This document shows, piece by piece, positions 1-10,526 of a stretch of DNA of 64,000 nucleotides. Origin of the DNA: Hirsutella rhossiliensis (taxonomy: Eukaryota; Ascomycota; Sordariomycetes; Hypocreales; Ophiocordycipitaceae); assembly GCF_020360975.1 (NCBI RefSeq), contig NW_025408677.1, forward strand, positions 2,232,001 through 2,296,000, written 5' to 3'. Under the pieces are notes generated by a model. That model was not told where the DNA came from. It saw only the letters and a list, made by a program, of their open reading frames with translations, and did no database searches. The position numbers and the translations under genes are program-made. The first letter of the stretch is position 1. Every line of letters starts with the position of its first letter.

Positions 1-1463
1 CGCAACCAGCCACCGTTGTTTAGAAGGGCGGGCCTTCCAATACCCACAGCTCCTTGGTTCCGAAGGAAGCTGTGAGGTCCGTGTGGACGTGTTGTCGAGA
101 CCGGCTTTGCAGAGGAATATGAACTCTCCTAATGTCTTCCTCTGTGCTGTTAGGGCCACGATGGACCCGGGCAGCAAAAGCGCGGTCGGGTGGCCTGCAA
201 ATCCGGCCCCCTGCTAGCGAGCCGCTAACAGCTCTGACGGGGGAAGAATTTTTACAGGGGAGAGTTGGTCAAGAGGAGTGTGGAGTATGGGTGTGGCCAG
301 TGTAGGGTAGCTCCGCCGGACTGCACTTGCGCAGCTCTTACGGATACATATTACATCGCCCCTTCGGGTTGCCTCGCATCGGCTTGCAGCAGCTTCTTCC
401 AGTGAACAGGTTACGTATGCTGCATCGGTGACACTTGTGTGCTTGTGTTGGCTGCGCGTCCGAGTAGACGATCAAGGCCTCACCTTCCAATACCGGGCTT
501 CGGATAGCATGGTTGGATCAGAACCAGCCACCGGGAGTGGGTACAGTACGCCAGGCCAAAAGGCTATCCGCAGTTCCGAGTACTTTGTGCTTCACGAGCA
601 GCCAAGGCACCAGCTCCAGGATGGAAGCCTCTTCTAGCCAACCACCCAATAAATGCCAAGTACGGAGCACAGCCCTTGGCCATTTCCTCAACCCTTCATG
701 TACACTGTACTTTGTTTGTCACCAGCAACGCTCGCGCAAGGCCAGCAAGGCGGGTAACCTCAAAGCAGGCTGCCGCTGTTGCAAATGTTGAAGTATCCCG
801 ACCCTTGCTGCATGTCCTCCGAACCTGCCCTGTACCGATGGCCTTTGTACCCGGTGGGTCGTGGCCCTGGCCGGAAGTGAAAGGCGGGTGAGGCCGCTGC
901 CTAGGGTACATGCTCCAAAGTACAGCGTCCTATTCTGTACCACGCCTCAGACGGACGACTACGTACTTGCTTCGTACTCCACATGCGGCCTGCATGCGCT
1001 CCCACGGCAGGACCCACTATCCCATCATCCCCAGCGGCGCCTTGCCATCTTCTATCGTCCCTTCCCTTCTTCACCTTTTTTTTTCTCCCCTTTCCCACCA
1101 ACTCCAACTCCTCCACCTTTCCAATCCCAGCCCAACCCAAATCGCTCACTCACCACACAACTCCCCCACCACCCCATGCGCACACGCCGCTCCTCCATCG
1201 ACGACTCGCATCACTGGCTCTCTTCCCGTCGTGCGTCTGCCGCGGATTGATTGCGCCCGCTTCTGCGCCCGCCGTCCGCTGGATCCGTAGCCGACTCCGT
1301 CATCGCGGGTTGAGAGGCCAAACCTCTCTCTTCAGGGCCCAACCCATCCTCAAGCGCCGCCGCGCAATTGCCCGCCGCTGCCTGCATCCACGACTGCGGC
1401 AGAGATTTCCTCCCCAGATCCCGAGACCTTGGTCAGACCTCTGTCTAGCTGCCGCGACCGACA
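1..1463. other. Upstream region of rco-1, no gene seen
   Basis: No reading frame here has coding character. The short ORFs overlap each other in several frames and match no family I recognise. The last 400 bases or so are pyrimidine-rich (C/T runs around 1070-1180), as in fungal promoters and 5' leaders, so this is probably the promoter and untranslated leader of the gene starting at 1464. A leader intron cannot be excluded. No RNA gene was recognised. Confidence 0.6.
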
Positions 1464-3498
1464 ATGTCCATGTACTCGCATCGCGGCATGGGGGCCGTGC
1501 CCCCTGGCAATTCGGCTCGTCTCAACGAGCTACTCGATCAGATCAGAGCCGAGTTCGAGACGCAGCTACGCCAGACCGAGGGGTTTGAACACCAGAGTAC
1601 GTTTGCGAATGTCCAAGCCTCGGCTCCCTCCCCTTTGCGCCATCTCAGCCGCAGGCAACCAAGCACGCTGCACTGTTGCTAATACTGCCAACAGTCTCCG
1701 CCCAAGTCAGCGAGATGCAGCTTGTTAGAGAGAAGGTGTACGCGATGGAACAAACACACATGACTTTGAAGCAAAAGTGCGTCGCTTGCTCCCCACCCGT
1801 CATCTATTAGCTCGGAGCAGCCTGCTAATCCCCCGCTAGGTATGAAGAAGAAATCAGCATGCTCCGGCATCAGCTCGAGGCTGCCCGCAAGGGTGGTCCC
1901 CAGCCAGGCATGCCCGGCCCCCCTCAGCATCCTGGCCCATCTCAGCAGCCCCCCTCGATCGCCCCCGGAAATGGCCTCTTCAGCGGCATCATGGCCGGAG
2001 GAAACCAGGCCGGCCTCGCTCCGCCGCAACAACATCCCCCGCCGCAGGAGCAGGTGGGACCCCAGCACCAGATGCCTCAGGGCCCTCCCGGCCTCCCCGT
2101 ACCGCCGCCGCACCCTAACGCCCAGCAGCCTCCTTACCAGCAAGCTTACCCCCAAGGGCCCGTCTCGAATGGCATGGGGCCTCAGCCACCGCAGAGCACG
2201 GCGTCGCCCGGCCCGGGCAGGCGAGGCGTAGGCCGCCCCCCGAACGCAGTCGGCCCAGCTACCCCGCAAATCAACACCCCGGTTCCGTACCCGGGAAACG
2301 CGCAATCGCCCCAGGTCAGCCACCCGACGCCAGACCACGCCCGCATGGGCGGCCCTCGAGCGCCGCCGGTCGGCAACTCACTGGGCGACCTTGAGGTTGA
2401 CGCTGTGGCGCCACACAACAAGAAGACGGGAAGCGACTGGTACGCCATTTTCAACCCCCAGGTCCAGCGTGTACTCGATGTCGACCTGGTCCATTCCCTC
2501 ACCCACGAGAGCGTCGTATGCTGCGTGAGGTTCAGCCATGACGGCAAGTATGTCGCCACAGGTTGCAATAGATCTGCACAGATCTTCGATGTCCAGTCTG
2601 GCGAAAAGGTCTGCGTTCTGGAGGACCACAACGCCCAGGACATGACTGCCGATCTCTATATTAGGAGTGTCTGCTTCAGCCCAGATGGACGTTATCTTGC
2701 CACGGGCGCAGAGGATAAGCTGATTAGGGTCAGTTGCATTGGCGCGCGCAGAGCTCTGCAGAAGCTCCTGCGGTTTGGTACTCACGATCGCTAATCGATG
2801 CGCAGGTGTGGGACATCCAATCGAGAACCATCCGCAACCATTTCGCGGGTCACGAGCAAGACATTTACTCCCTCGATTTCGCCCGCGACGGCCGCACCAT
2901 CGCGTCCGGTAGCGGTGATCGTACCGTGCGACTCTGGGATATCGAGCAGGGCACCAACACGCTGACGCTCACCATTGAGGATGGCGTCACGACAGTCGCA
3001 ATGTCACCCGACACGCAATACGTGGCGGCCGGTTCCCTAGACAAAAGCGTCCGCGTGTGGGATATCCACACCGGGTTCCTTGTCGAGCGCTTGGAAGGCC
3101 CTGATGGCCACAAGGACTCGGTCTACTCGGTGGCCTTTTCCCCTAACGGCAAGGACCTCGTCAGCGGCAGTCTCGACCGAACAATCAAGATGTGGGAGCT
3201 GAGCTCTCCGCGCGGCGGCGGCAACGCAGGGCCCAAGGGAGGCAAGTGCGTCAAGACGTTTGAAGGTCATAGGGATTTTGTGCTCTCAGTCGCCCTAACG
3301 CCCGATGCCAATTGGGTCCTGTCAGGATCTAAGGACCGTGGGGTCCAGTTCTGGGATCCTCGGACTGGAACGACGCAGTTGATGCTCCAGGGACACAAGA
3401 ATTCCGTCATCTCGGTGGCGCCGAGTCCGCAGGGCGGATACTTTGCGACAGGGTCGGGCGACATGAAGGCTCGCATCTGGTCCTACCGCCCGTTTTAG
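1464..3498 (+). CDS. rco-1: Tup1/RCO-1 family WD40 transcriptional corepressor
   Basis: Four exons in phase: 1464-1596, 1695-1776, 1840-2728 and 2806-3498, giving 598 aa, close to the usual length of filamentous-fungal RCO-1/RcoA. The first about 75 residues form the helical N-terminal domain that in Tup1 tetramerises and binds the Ssn6/Cyc8 partner ([14 protein letters not shown], then [20 protein letters not shown]). Residues about 80-230 are a Pro/Gln/Gly-rich linker. From about residue 285 to the end there is a WD40 propeller with repeated FSPDG and SGSxDRTxRxWD signatures. The start is the first in-frame ATG and gives the conserved [11 protein letters not shown]-terminus. Known role of the family: general nuclear corepressor recruited by DNA-bound regulators, affecting development, carbon use and secondary metabolism. 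Intron 1 splits an Ile codon and intron 3 falls just before the VWDIQS blade. Nothing looks broken. Confidence 0.96.
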
Positions 3499-3844
3499 TA
3501 TGATGCGGTTATCGCCGGGTCCGGTCAGGAGGCGTTGCAGGAGCCAAAGCGGGGCAAGCAGCAACCGGCGGGCAGGCAAGAGCCAGCAGAAAGCGGCAGC
3601 AGCCGCACAGGGTAAGGCCGTCTTGTCTTTGGAATAGGGTATCGCTGCGGTACGTGTCTGGCAAGGGCAAGTAAATTTATTGGGCGCATCGGCAGGGAGG
3701 AGGACGGCCAATACGTGTACTGTACTGGGGAGTGTGCGTGGGCTTCTCGCAGAGTTCAATTTCTTTGGTATTTGTTATCTGGACCATGAATTGAGCAGTA
3801 AACAACGTGACCATTTGACGTGTGAAGGTGTTGTTTCAAGGCAT
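3499..3844. other. Convergent 3' region between rco-1 and RMP1
   Basis: About 350 bases between two convergent stop codons. It should hold both 3' untranslated regions and polyadenylation signals. No gene is seen. Confidence 0.6.
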
Positions 3845-4589
3845 TCAGCCGAGTGAGCTGAAGAGACTAGACAGTGCATCTTGATCCTTGATTTTGCTTC
3901 TCTTTTTGGCTTTGCTCTTGGCTTGTCCCTTAACGGTCTTGGCATCATGGCTTTGCTTCGTGGTATTCACAGCCACGGGGTCCTCGTGCAAAGGTCTAGA
4001 GGTGGCGGGTTTCTCAGGTTGGAGAAGTTCTCGACGAGAGACGACAACGCCGTGATCCGCGGCAGAAGGTTCTGCGGCCGACGGGGCCAGCATTGATGGC
4101 TGCGTTGGAGCACTCAAGGACAGGGCCGGCGGCGTGTCGAAGGGTAAAAGGTGGGCGAGGACGGCATGCGTGCGAGCCAAGACGGCGAGAAGCAAAAGGC
4201 CCAAGGGCGCATGCTGGTTATCGGCAGCCAATTGGGAGAATGTGCTGAAGGGGGAGGAGGCTGTCAGCTGGGTAAGAAGGCCGGCAGGGCAGGGGCGCAA
4301 CACACACGTAGGCGCTCGGGACGACATGGCTCTGCAGCCAGCGAGCGCGGGCGACGAGGCCCGAGGCGGGAGGAGTGGCGTCTACGTGTGGGCGGAGGCA
4401 GTGGGCGAGGCGGCCAAGGGCACGGCGCAGGAGGCCAAACGAGGCCCACCAGTGGGATGCGCGGTGTTGGTTGCGGTGACGGTGGTTGAAGGCGTGGAGA
4501 ATGGGGAGGAGGAGGGCGAGAGAGTCGGCGGCTGGTGCTCGCGAGGACGAAGGAGGGCGAGGGTGGTGATGTTGCTGGTGCAGGGTCAT
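3845..4589 (-). CDS. RMP1: RNase MRP protein Rmp1-like
   Basis: Two minus-strand exons, 4589-4306 and 4244-3845, give 227 aa. The recognition rests on the Rmp1 RNA-binding helical core: FNHRHRNQHRASHWW followed by a basic LLRRALGRL helix in exon 1, and FSQLAADNQHAPLGLLLLAV in exon 2. The C-terminus is a lysine-rich tail and a short acidic/hydrophobic end (DALSSLFSSLG). The intron boundary was set by phase: exon 1 ends with GT after TAC and the acceptor is CTTCAG, which reconstitutes AYVTFSQL. A donor two bases earlier would break the frame. Known role: protein of the RNase MRP ribonucleoprotein, which processes pre-rRNA and some mRNAs in the nucleolus. The ATG at 4589 is the first true ATG in frame; a short uORF overlaps it. 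The segment 70-150 is low-complexity Ala/Pro/Leu and poorly constrained. Confidence 0.72.
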
Positions 4590-4636
4590 GTTGCCGGCGA
4601 CTCGAGTGGCAGGATGGGGCCTTGGCGGCGGCGCAT
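4586..4636 (-). promoter_or_regulatory. uORF whose stop overlaps the RMP1 start (ATGA)
   Basis: On the minus strand an ATG at 4636 opens a 16-codon frame that ends in TGA at 4588-4586. The main RMP1 ATG occupies 4589-4587, so stop and start share bases as ATGA. In eukaryotic leaders such an arrangement can lower initiation at the main start or couple it to re-initiation. Whether the transcript includes this uORF is not known from the sequence. Confidence 0.45.
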
Positions 4637-5300
4637 GGCGGCAGTGAAGTCTTGTTTGGTTTTGAGACAAGAAGGCGGACGAAGAAAGTCGAAGTTGAAA
4701 AGGCAGATAGATGGGTTGGATGGTGGGGTGTGATATATGAGACGGAATAGGGTAGATTGGTTATTAGTCGCGGCGGGGTTTTTTATTATTTATTAATGGT
4801 GCAAAGTGATTGTTACAAGACAAGACATGCCTCCGGTACCGGAACCAACCTCGGGACCCCTACCCCTTTTCTCTCTCGTCCGCCCGTCTCCTCAGCCCGT
4901 CTCGTCCGCCCGTCTCCTCAGCCCGTCTCGTCCGCCCGTCTCCTGATAGATTCACTTGCTAGCCTTGTCGAGACGCCAAGGAAGCATTTGCAGATGCCTT
5001 GTACTAAAAAGGTATCTAATGAGAGTCAGAGGTGGGGGGATGTGACGGCGGCAACAACGTGAGATCTCCCCCTCCCCCTCTCCTCCTCCCCCTCTCCTCC
5101 TCCCTACCCACCTCGTCCATCGGCGCGTGTCTGGACCGATAAATTTCTCTATGCTACTATTCGTATTGCACCTCGATGGCTGACGCCTGCTTCCTTTCGC
5201 ATGCAGGACCATCGCTCAACCTGGTCCGCAGCAGACAGGCGCAGCCTCCGCAGTCGATAACGTGCCTGATCATCATCAGCAGCGGCAGTAGCGGCGCACA
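4637..5300. promoter_or_regulatory. Divergent promoter, RMP1 / AVT transporter
   Basis: The RMP1 and transporter start codons point away from each other across this stretch. It contains a 26-bp tandem repeat (4875-4944) and a C/T-rich track near 5065-5105 (repeated CTCCTCCCCCTCTCCTCCTCC-like runs). No other gene is visible. Confidence 0.55.
4875..4944 (+). repeat. 26-bp minisatellite, about 2.7 copies
   Basis: The unit begins CTCGTCCGCCCGTCTCCTCA and recurs at 4875, 4901 and 4927 with a period of exactly 26 bases, ending in a partial copy near 4944. It lies in the divergent promoter, 350 bases from the transporter start. Confidence 0.9.
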
Positions 5301-7648
5301 ATGACATCGCCGCCCGCATCGCGCGACGAGCACCCCAGGCGGCCCTCACCGCCTGCCAGCCAGACGTCGAGCGCATTGGCCGAAGAGCAGGCGCTCCTCG
5401 ACGACGACGACGATGTCTCCGTTGCTTCGATTGCGCATCGTGCGCGCAGGCGGTAAGCGTTCACTCACGCGCACGACAACCTCCAAACTGGCAATGCTTG
5501 CTTCCATCTACACTCTACGGAGGCTAACCCGCCCCCCAGATCCTCTGTGAGCAACCGCCTCGCCTCCGTGGCAGACATTGGCGGCGTCAACAGCTTCCGC
5601 TCCTTTGCTCGCAGCTGGCACCGCGCCGCCAGCTTTGCTGAAGTCATTCCCCGCCGCCCGAGCCTGGTCCTCAACCCCGACCAGCGCCCTTTCAACGACC
5701 TCGGCGGCGACGGCGCCCAACCCTTCCCCTACTTCTCGCCCGGTCCGGCCCCGGCACCGCACACCAGCCTCCTCGGCCAGCATCTCGAGCGGTCTCCCTG
5801 GTCTGCAAGCTGGACGTCTAGTGAGTCAAGTACAGGCGTCGACCCCAGAGTCGCGGCGGGCGCGAGGGATGACTTGAGAGAGGGGGGCGGCAAGGCGCTG
5901 CTGGATACAGAAATGGCCGCCGGTGCCTTGCCGCCTGCTTCGCCGCCGGGTCGCTCCACCATCTTCGCTGCCCCTCCGCATCTCGCGACCCCCTCCGTCA
6001 TTGGGAGCTACGGGTCCTTTCGGAGTCAGCACTACGGCACGATCCGATCGCGGCCCTCCTTCAGCCACGCAAGCGGCTGGAGGGCTCGTCGTGACGACGA
6101 CGGCGACGTTGCGGCGGGGGTCCTGGACGACGACGACGCCGCTCTGGGCGAGCACCAGCCTATCCTCGTCAAGGAGGTCAAGCAGGGCGACAAGATTGTC
6201 CTGGCGGTCGAGGGCCAGAGCACCCTGCCGCAGTCTATCTTCAACTCCGTCAATGCCCTCATTGGAATTGGCCTTCTGAGCTTGCCCCTGGCCCTCAAGA
6301 TGAGCGGCTGGCTCATTGGCCTGCCGCTGCTGACCCTCATGGCCCTGGTTGCGACCCATACCGGCAAGCTCCTGGGCAAGTGCATGGAAATGGACCCGAG
6401 CCTCATCACCTATTCCGACTTGGCGTACGTTTCCTTTGGCGCGCGAGCCCGCGTCGTCGTCTCCGCCTTGTTCACCCTCGAGCTTATCGGCGCCTGCGTT
6501 GCTCTCATGATCCTCTTTGCCGACTCGCTCGACCTGCTGCTGCCCGGCTTCGCCAGTGTCAACATCTGGAAATGCATCTGCGCCGTCTTGGTGCTGATCC
6601 TCAACACGCTGCCTCTTCGCTTGCTGAGCTATACGAGCGTCGTTGGCATCTTCTCCACGTGTGCCCGTGAGTTTGTCTTTGGGGCCCCTGCCCGCTCCTC
6701 GTTCCCTGGCCCACCGGTTGCTGAGCCGTGCGTCTAGTTGTATGCATCGTCGTCGCCGACGGCCTCGTCAAGCATCGCACGCCCGGCTCCTTGTGGGAGC
6801 CTGCCGCCACGCACCTACTTCCCTCCAACTGGCTCGCCCTGCCGCTTGCGTACGGCCTGTTGGCGAGCCCGTGGGGAGCCCACTGCGTCTTTCCATCGGT
6901 ACGCGCCGGTTCCTCGCTGTTCTTGCGCGTCGTCGCTCGGTGCTGACTGCTTGTTGGTCTAGATTTATAGAGACATGCGTCATCCCAGCAAGTGGAAGAC
7001 GGGCGTGAATGTGTCCTTTTCCTTTTCTGTATGGAAAACCCCCCTTTCCCTCAAAACCTGCCCCACAAAGTCTAGCTTATGGCAAGACCGCTAACAGCCG
7101 GATCTGGCCAGTACGCCCTCGACACTTGCCTGGCCATTGTCGGCATCCTCATGTTCGGCGACGGCATCAAGGAGATGGTCACCTCTAACATCCTCGACAC
7201 CCCAGGCTTCCCCGAGGCCCCGACGATCCTCATGTGCGTCTTCATCGCCATCATCCCGCTGACCAAGATCCCCCTCAACTCGCGGCCCCTTGTCACCACC
7301 GCCGACGTCGTCTGCGGCCTCCACCCCGACCAGCCTGCCGCAGGGCGCCGATCGGCCATCGTCAGCAGCTGTTTGAAGGCCCTGGTCCGCGTGCTCGTCT
7401 TCGCCGTCCTGCTGCTCATATCCATAGTCTTCCCCGCCTTTGATTCCGTCTGCGCCTTTCTCGGCGCCGCCCTTTGCTCCATCATCTCCATCATCCTCCC
7501 CATCTCCTTTTACCTCAAGCTGTACTGGAGACACATTTCTCTGGGTGAGCGTGTCGTCTCCTGGCTCCTGCTGGGGCTGTTTTCGACATTGGGCTTGGTG
7601 GGCACTATATGGTCCTTTTTGCCCAAGCATCTCCTCGGTTCCCATTAG
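5301..7648 (+). CDS. Vacuolar amino acid transporter, Avt1-like (AAAP/Aa_trans family)
   Basis: Five exons in phase: 5301-5452, 5540-6666, 6738-6898, 6963-7028 and 7112-7648, giving 680 aa. The first about 285 residues are a hydrophilic, Ser/Asp-rich cytosolic tail with the SVSNRLASVADIGGVNSF motif. The membrane domain follows, opening with QSIFNSVNALIGIGLLSLPL, the typical first helix of Aa_trans proteins. Later helices include FTLELIGACVALMILFADSL, LDTCLAIVGILMFGDGI and the final VSWLLLGLFSTLGLVGTIW. About ten or eleven membrane segments are expected. The long N-terminal tail and motif order fit yeast Avt1, which moves neutral amino acids across the vacuolar membrane with protons. Exons 3 and 4 are short but rejoin without frame change. 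Substrate is inferred from family only. Confidence 0.88.
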
Positions 7649-8663
7649 AAGGCGCTCGTGTTGGATTCCATGACGGTTTTGTATCTCCTTGTCCCACCAA
7701 GTACTCTTCCCCCAACTTCTTTTCTTCTCAGCCCCATTCAATCTTTGTCCGTAGAGTTGGTCATATACCCCTGCCCCTGCTTCTGTCTTCCTGACTTGCA
7801 TGGTTTTGCGTATGGTTGGGCGGCGCACGGAACCCACTCACCTGGTCCAGTGTGTGGTGTCTTGGGTTCTGCATCTCTGGCGAGCGTTTTGAATCATCGC
7901 GGGCAAACTTTTGTGTCGACTCCGAATCCAAAGACACGTGCCCGACTCGGTGCCGTGTGGCTTCGTGGCAACAGGGCCTACGTATATATGTGTGTGTATA
8001 TACATCTGTGTATCTATATCCCTCGGAGCCCGCGATGAGTAGACTTCTTGTAGAAGCTCGCTTCCCTAACCGGGGACCTCTCAAATCATACCACACGGCT
8101 CTCGGCCCCTGCCCCGAGATTCCTTCGTAGCACGCTTTCGTCGCCATCTCTGTTATCCATACGGTCGATTCGTCGCCCAGCCAGGAGAGGTGCCGGATAG
8201 CCTGCCTGGTACGTGAGACGTCAAGGCGTGTTACCAAAGGGCTTTAAGGTCTGCACTGATGGCGTCGAGGCTGTCAGGCCGACCAACAGGCAACAAACCA
8301 TCATCTCACTTTTAACCATGTCCCAACGCGGCACACATCCCTCAAAGTTAATAATCACGTTTATGTGTGAGCCGAGAGGCTCCTGCACTTGAGTGGGTAA
8401 TTTCTGGTATTTTCGAACTATTTTTGCGACTATCCGATACACAGAAAGCGAGTTGAGGCTCGGTCCATCCTCCCAGCACCAGACTGCAGCATGCCACGTG
8501 CGACACCTAACCAGGACAACAATGACTCTGGCCGGACCATCGCGTCGGGTGACGCTCAGGCAACATATTAGTTCGCCGGTGCAGCGCGCACGCGTCAGCC
8601 TCGACGGGCACCGAGTTCAATCGACGGCCTCAACCACGATTGGAGGGCACAGAGACTTGCTCC
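7649..8663. other. Convergent 3' region, transporter / kinase
   Basis: One kilobase between two convergent genes. It has a TATATGTGTGTGTATATA-type microsatellite near 7981-8010 and otherwise ordinary sequence. No coding frame is convincing; the short frames are unrelated in opposite strands. Confidence 0.6.
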
Positions 8664-10526
8664 CTAGCACCCCCCAACCCACTCAACCTCGCCCAGATCG
8701 AGGCGCCTGTCTCGACGCCAATTCCAATCTCTCCCCTTGTTCCAGTGACATTCCTTGAGTCCGTCCTTGCCCCAGGACCTGATGGTGTTGTTTTGGTTGT
8801 TTTGATAATGATTGTTGATAGAATGATCCCAAACGCCCGCTTCGTAAGATTTATACCCAAGACCAACATGTCGGTGAGGCTTCGAGCTAGGAGACTTCCC
8901 CGTACCTGACACGGAGCTCTGACCCCTCCGGCGCTCGCCGAGTGCGGCCCACTTGTCATAATTGAATCGCTTCGACGGAGGTGAATAACGCGGCGTGGAA
9001 GTCGATGATTCTTCCGCCGCCTGAACTCCCTGAAAGAAGAAGCCGTCCACTACCAAATCATCATCCACATCTCCCTTGATGCCGTGAGAACAGGACTCAA
9101 GCTCGGCCCCTTGGTCCTTCTTCGGAACGTCGTCGCTGTCGTGGCTCCAGGTCCTCGAGTTCAGCCTCTGGAAAGAATTCTTCTGCTGCTCGCGCTCCTC
9201 TTCCTCGTCTTCGTCCCACATGTCGCTCCAGCTCTTAGACACAGATTGCTTGCCACGACCAAAAACTGCCGACATGGAAACGGTAAGCGGCTTCGACACG
9301 GCGATGGGCAGTGCTTCGGTGGCTGGCGAGACCCTGCTCTGGCGGGTAAAATGCTGGGCGGCAAGGGATTTCATGGATGCACCGAGATGCGAGCCGATCA
9401 TCGAAGACATGGACGGAGTTTGGATGCTAGCCGAGCACCAGTCCGCAGTCTCCCCCGATTTGGAAAACAGGTCCTCGGAGTAGCTCTCGTCCGGGATCAC
9501 GCTCAGCTGGCGGCTGTAGCGATGAGGGTTTGCGTGCAAGGCCTTGGCCCACGGGAACGCTCCAGTATCGACAGAGGGGCTCTGTAGCGAAGGAGTGCGA
9601 AGGGGTTCCCGATTGGCGGAAGCAACGGTTGCCTTTTCAGCACCACAGAAGTCATCGAGAGACTCGTCTTCCGTCGTGAAGCTGACCACGCGGAGAAGTG
9701 CCTCTCGCGCACCGACCAAAGATCGCTTTCGGGGATCCAAGCTCATGCACTGGGCTATGACTTCATAGGTATCCTGTGACATTGCAGGAAACACGTCGAA
9801 GAGGCTTTGCTTGTCGCGAGAATAGTCCAAAAACAGTGGATCAGCCTCGGTTGGGGTCGTGAAGGGGTTCCTGGAGAAGAGGATGTTGAGAAGGCAGATG
9901 CCAATGGCCCAAACATCAGCCGCGGCGGGCGAGTATCCGGCGCCGGCAGAGTCAAACTGTTCTGGGGCCATGTAACGATCACTGCCAACAGTCGTCTCAA
10001 ACGACCACTTGTCAGTTGTTGCAAGTCCGAAATCACCAAGTTTCATCGCCCCGTCCTGGGTCAAGAAAATGTTTTCAGGCTTGATATCGCGGTGGTAGAC
10101 ACCCTTGGAGTGAGCATATACAACAGCATCGACGAGCTGAAGCATGAACTGGCGGACGTGTTCGGTCTGGAGAGGACCGTGACCGTTGCGAATCGCCTCA
10201 TACAGATCGCCCTGAGAGCAAAACTCCATGACGAGATAAACGTGGGCTTCCGTCTCGAAAGAATGCAGGAGGTTGACAATATTGGCATGAGCCCCCAGGC
10301 TGCGGTGCAATGAGCGCTCTTCAGATTTGTCGTCGACGGCAAGCTCGAGGCCCGCATCGTAGGGAGCAGACCGCTTCGTAATGCACTTGATGGCGACTTT
10401 TTGGTTCGTCAAGAGGTCCCGAGCCAAAAACACCATACCGAAAGAGCCGTGGTTAAGAGGCGAGATTGTCTGAAACCGACCGTCAAGAACAACGTCCCCA
10501 ACAAACTGGTCCCGGATGCATTCCAT
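8664..10526 (-). CDS. Ran1/Ksp1-type serine/threonine protein kinase
   Basis: A single open frame of 620 aa from the ATG at 10526. The kinase domain spans residues about 15-330 with a glycine loop LNHGSFGMV, VAIK lysine K47, catalytic loop HRDIKPEN (D147), DFG (D165) and an activation segment ending GSDRYMAPEQ. These residues are all intact, so the enzyme should be active. The HGSFG loop and the overall layout match the fungal Ran1/Pat1, Vhs1/Sks1 and Ksp1 group, which links nutrients to meiosis, filamentation and TOR signalling. The C-terminal half is Ser-rich with an acidic stretch (DEDEEEEREQQ) and a Trp-rich end (DWNWRRDRR, GEVEWVGG). The frame is open for 100 codons upstream, but the kinase start region supports MECIRDQ. 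An intron in the tail cannot be ruled out, for the frame stays open either way. Confidence 0.88.
   Translation of the reverse strand: MECIRDQFVGDVVLDGRFQTISPLNHGSFGMVFLARDLLTNQKVAIKCITKRSAPYDAGLELAVDDKSEERSLHRSLGAHANIVNLLHSFETEAHVYLVMEFCSQGDLYEAIRNGHGPLQTEHVRQFMLQLVDAVVYAHSKGVYHRDIKPENIFLTQDGAMKLGDFGLATTDKWSFETTVGSDRYMAPEQFDSAGAGYSPAAADVWAIGICLLNILFSRNPFTTPTEADPLFLDYSRDKQSLFDVFPAMSQDTYEVIAQCMSLDPRKRSLVGAREALLRVVSFTTEDESLDDFCGAEKATVASANREPLRTPSLQSPSVDTGAFPWAKALHANPHRYSRQLSVIPDESYSEDLFSKSGETADWCSASIQTPSMSSMIGSHLGASMKSLAAQHFTRQSRVSPATEALPIAVSKPLTVSMSAVFGRGKQSVSKSWSDMWDEDEEEEREQQKNSFQRLNSRTWSHDSDDVPKKDQGAELESCSHGIKGDVDDDLVVDGFFFQGVQAAEESSTSTPRYSPPSKRFNYDKWAALGERRRGQSSVSGTGKSPSSKPHRHVGLGYKSYEAGVWDHSINNHYQNNQNNTIRSWGKDGLKECHWNKGRDWNWRRDRRLDLGEVEWVGGC

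Noticed and set aside
4590..4670. RMP1 start at 4670
   Set aside because: The first codon there is TTG, not ATG; the first in-frame ATG is at 4589.
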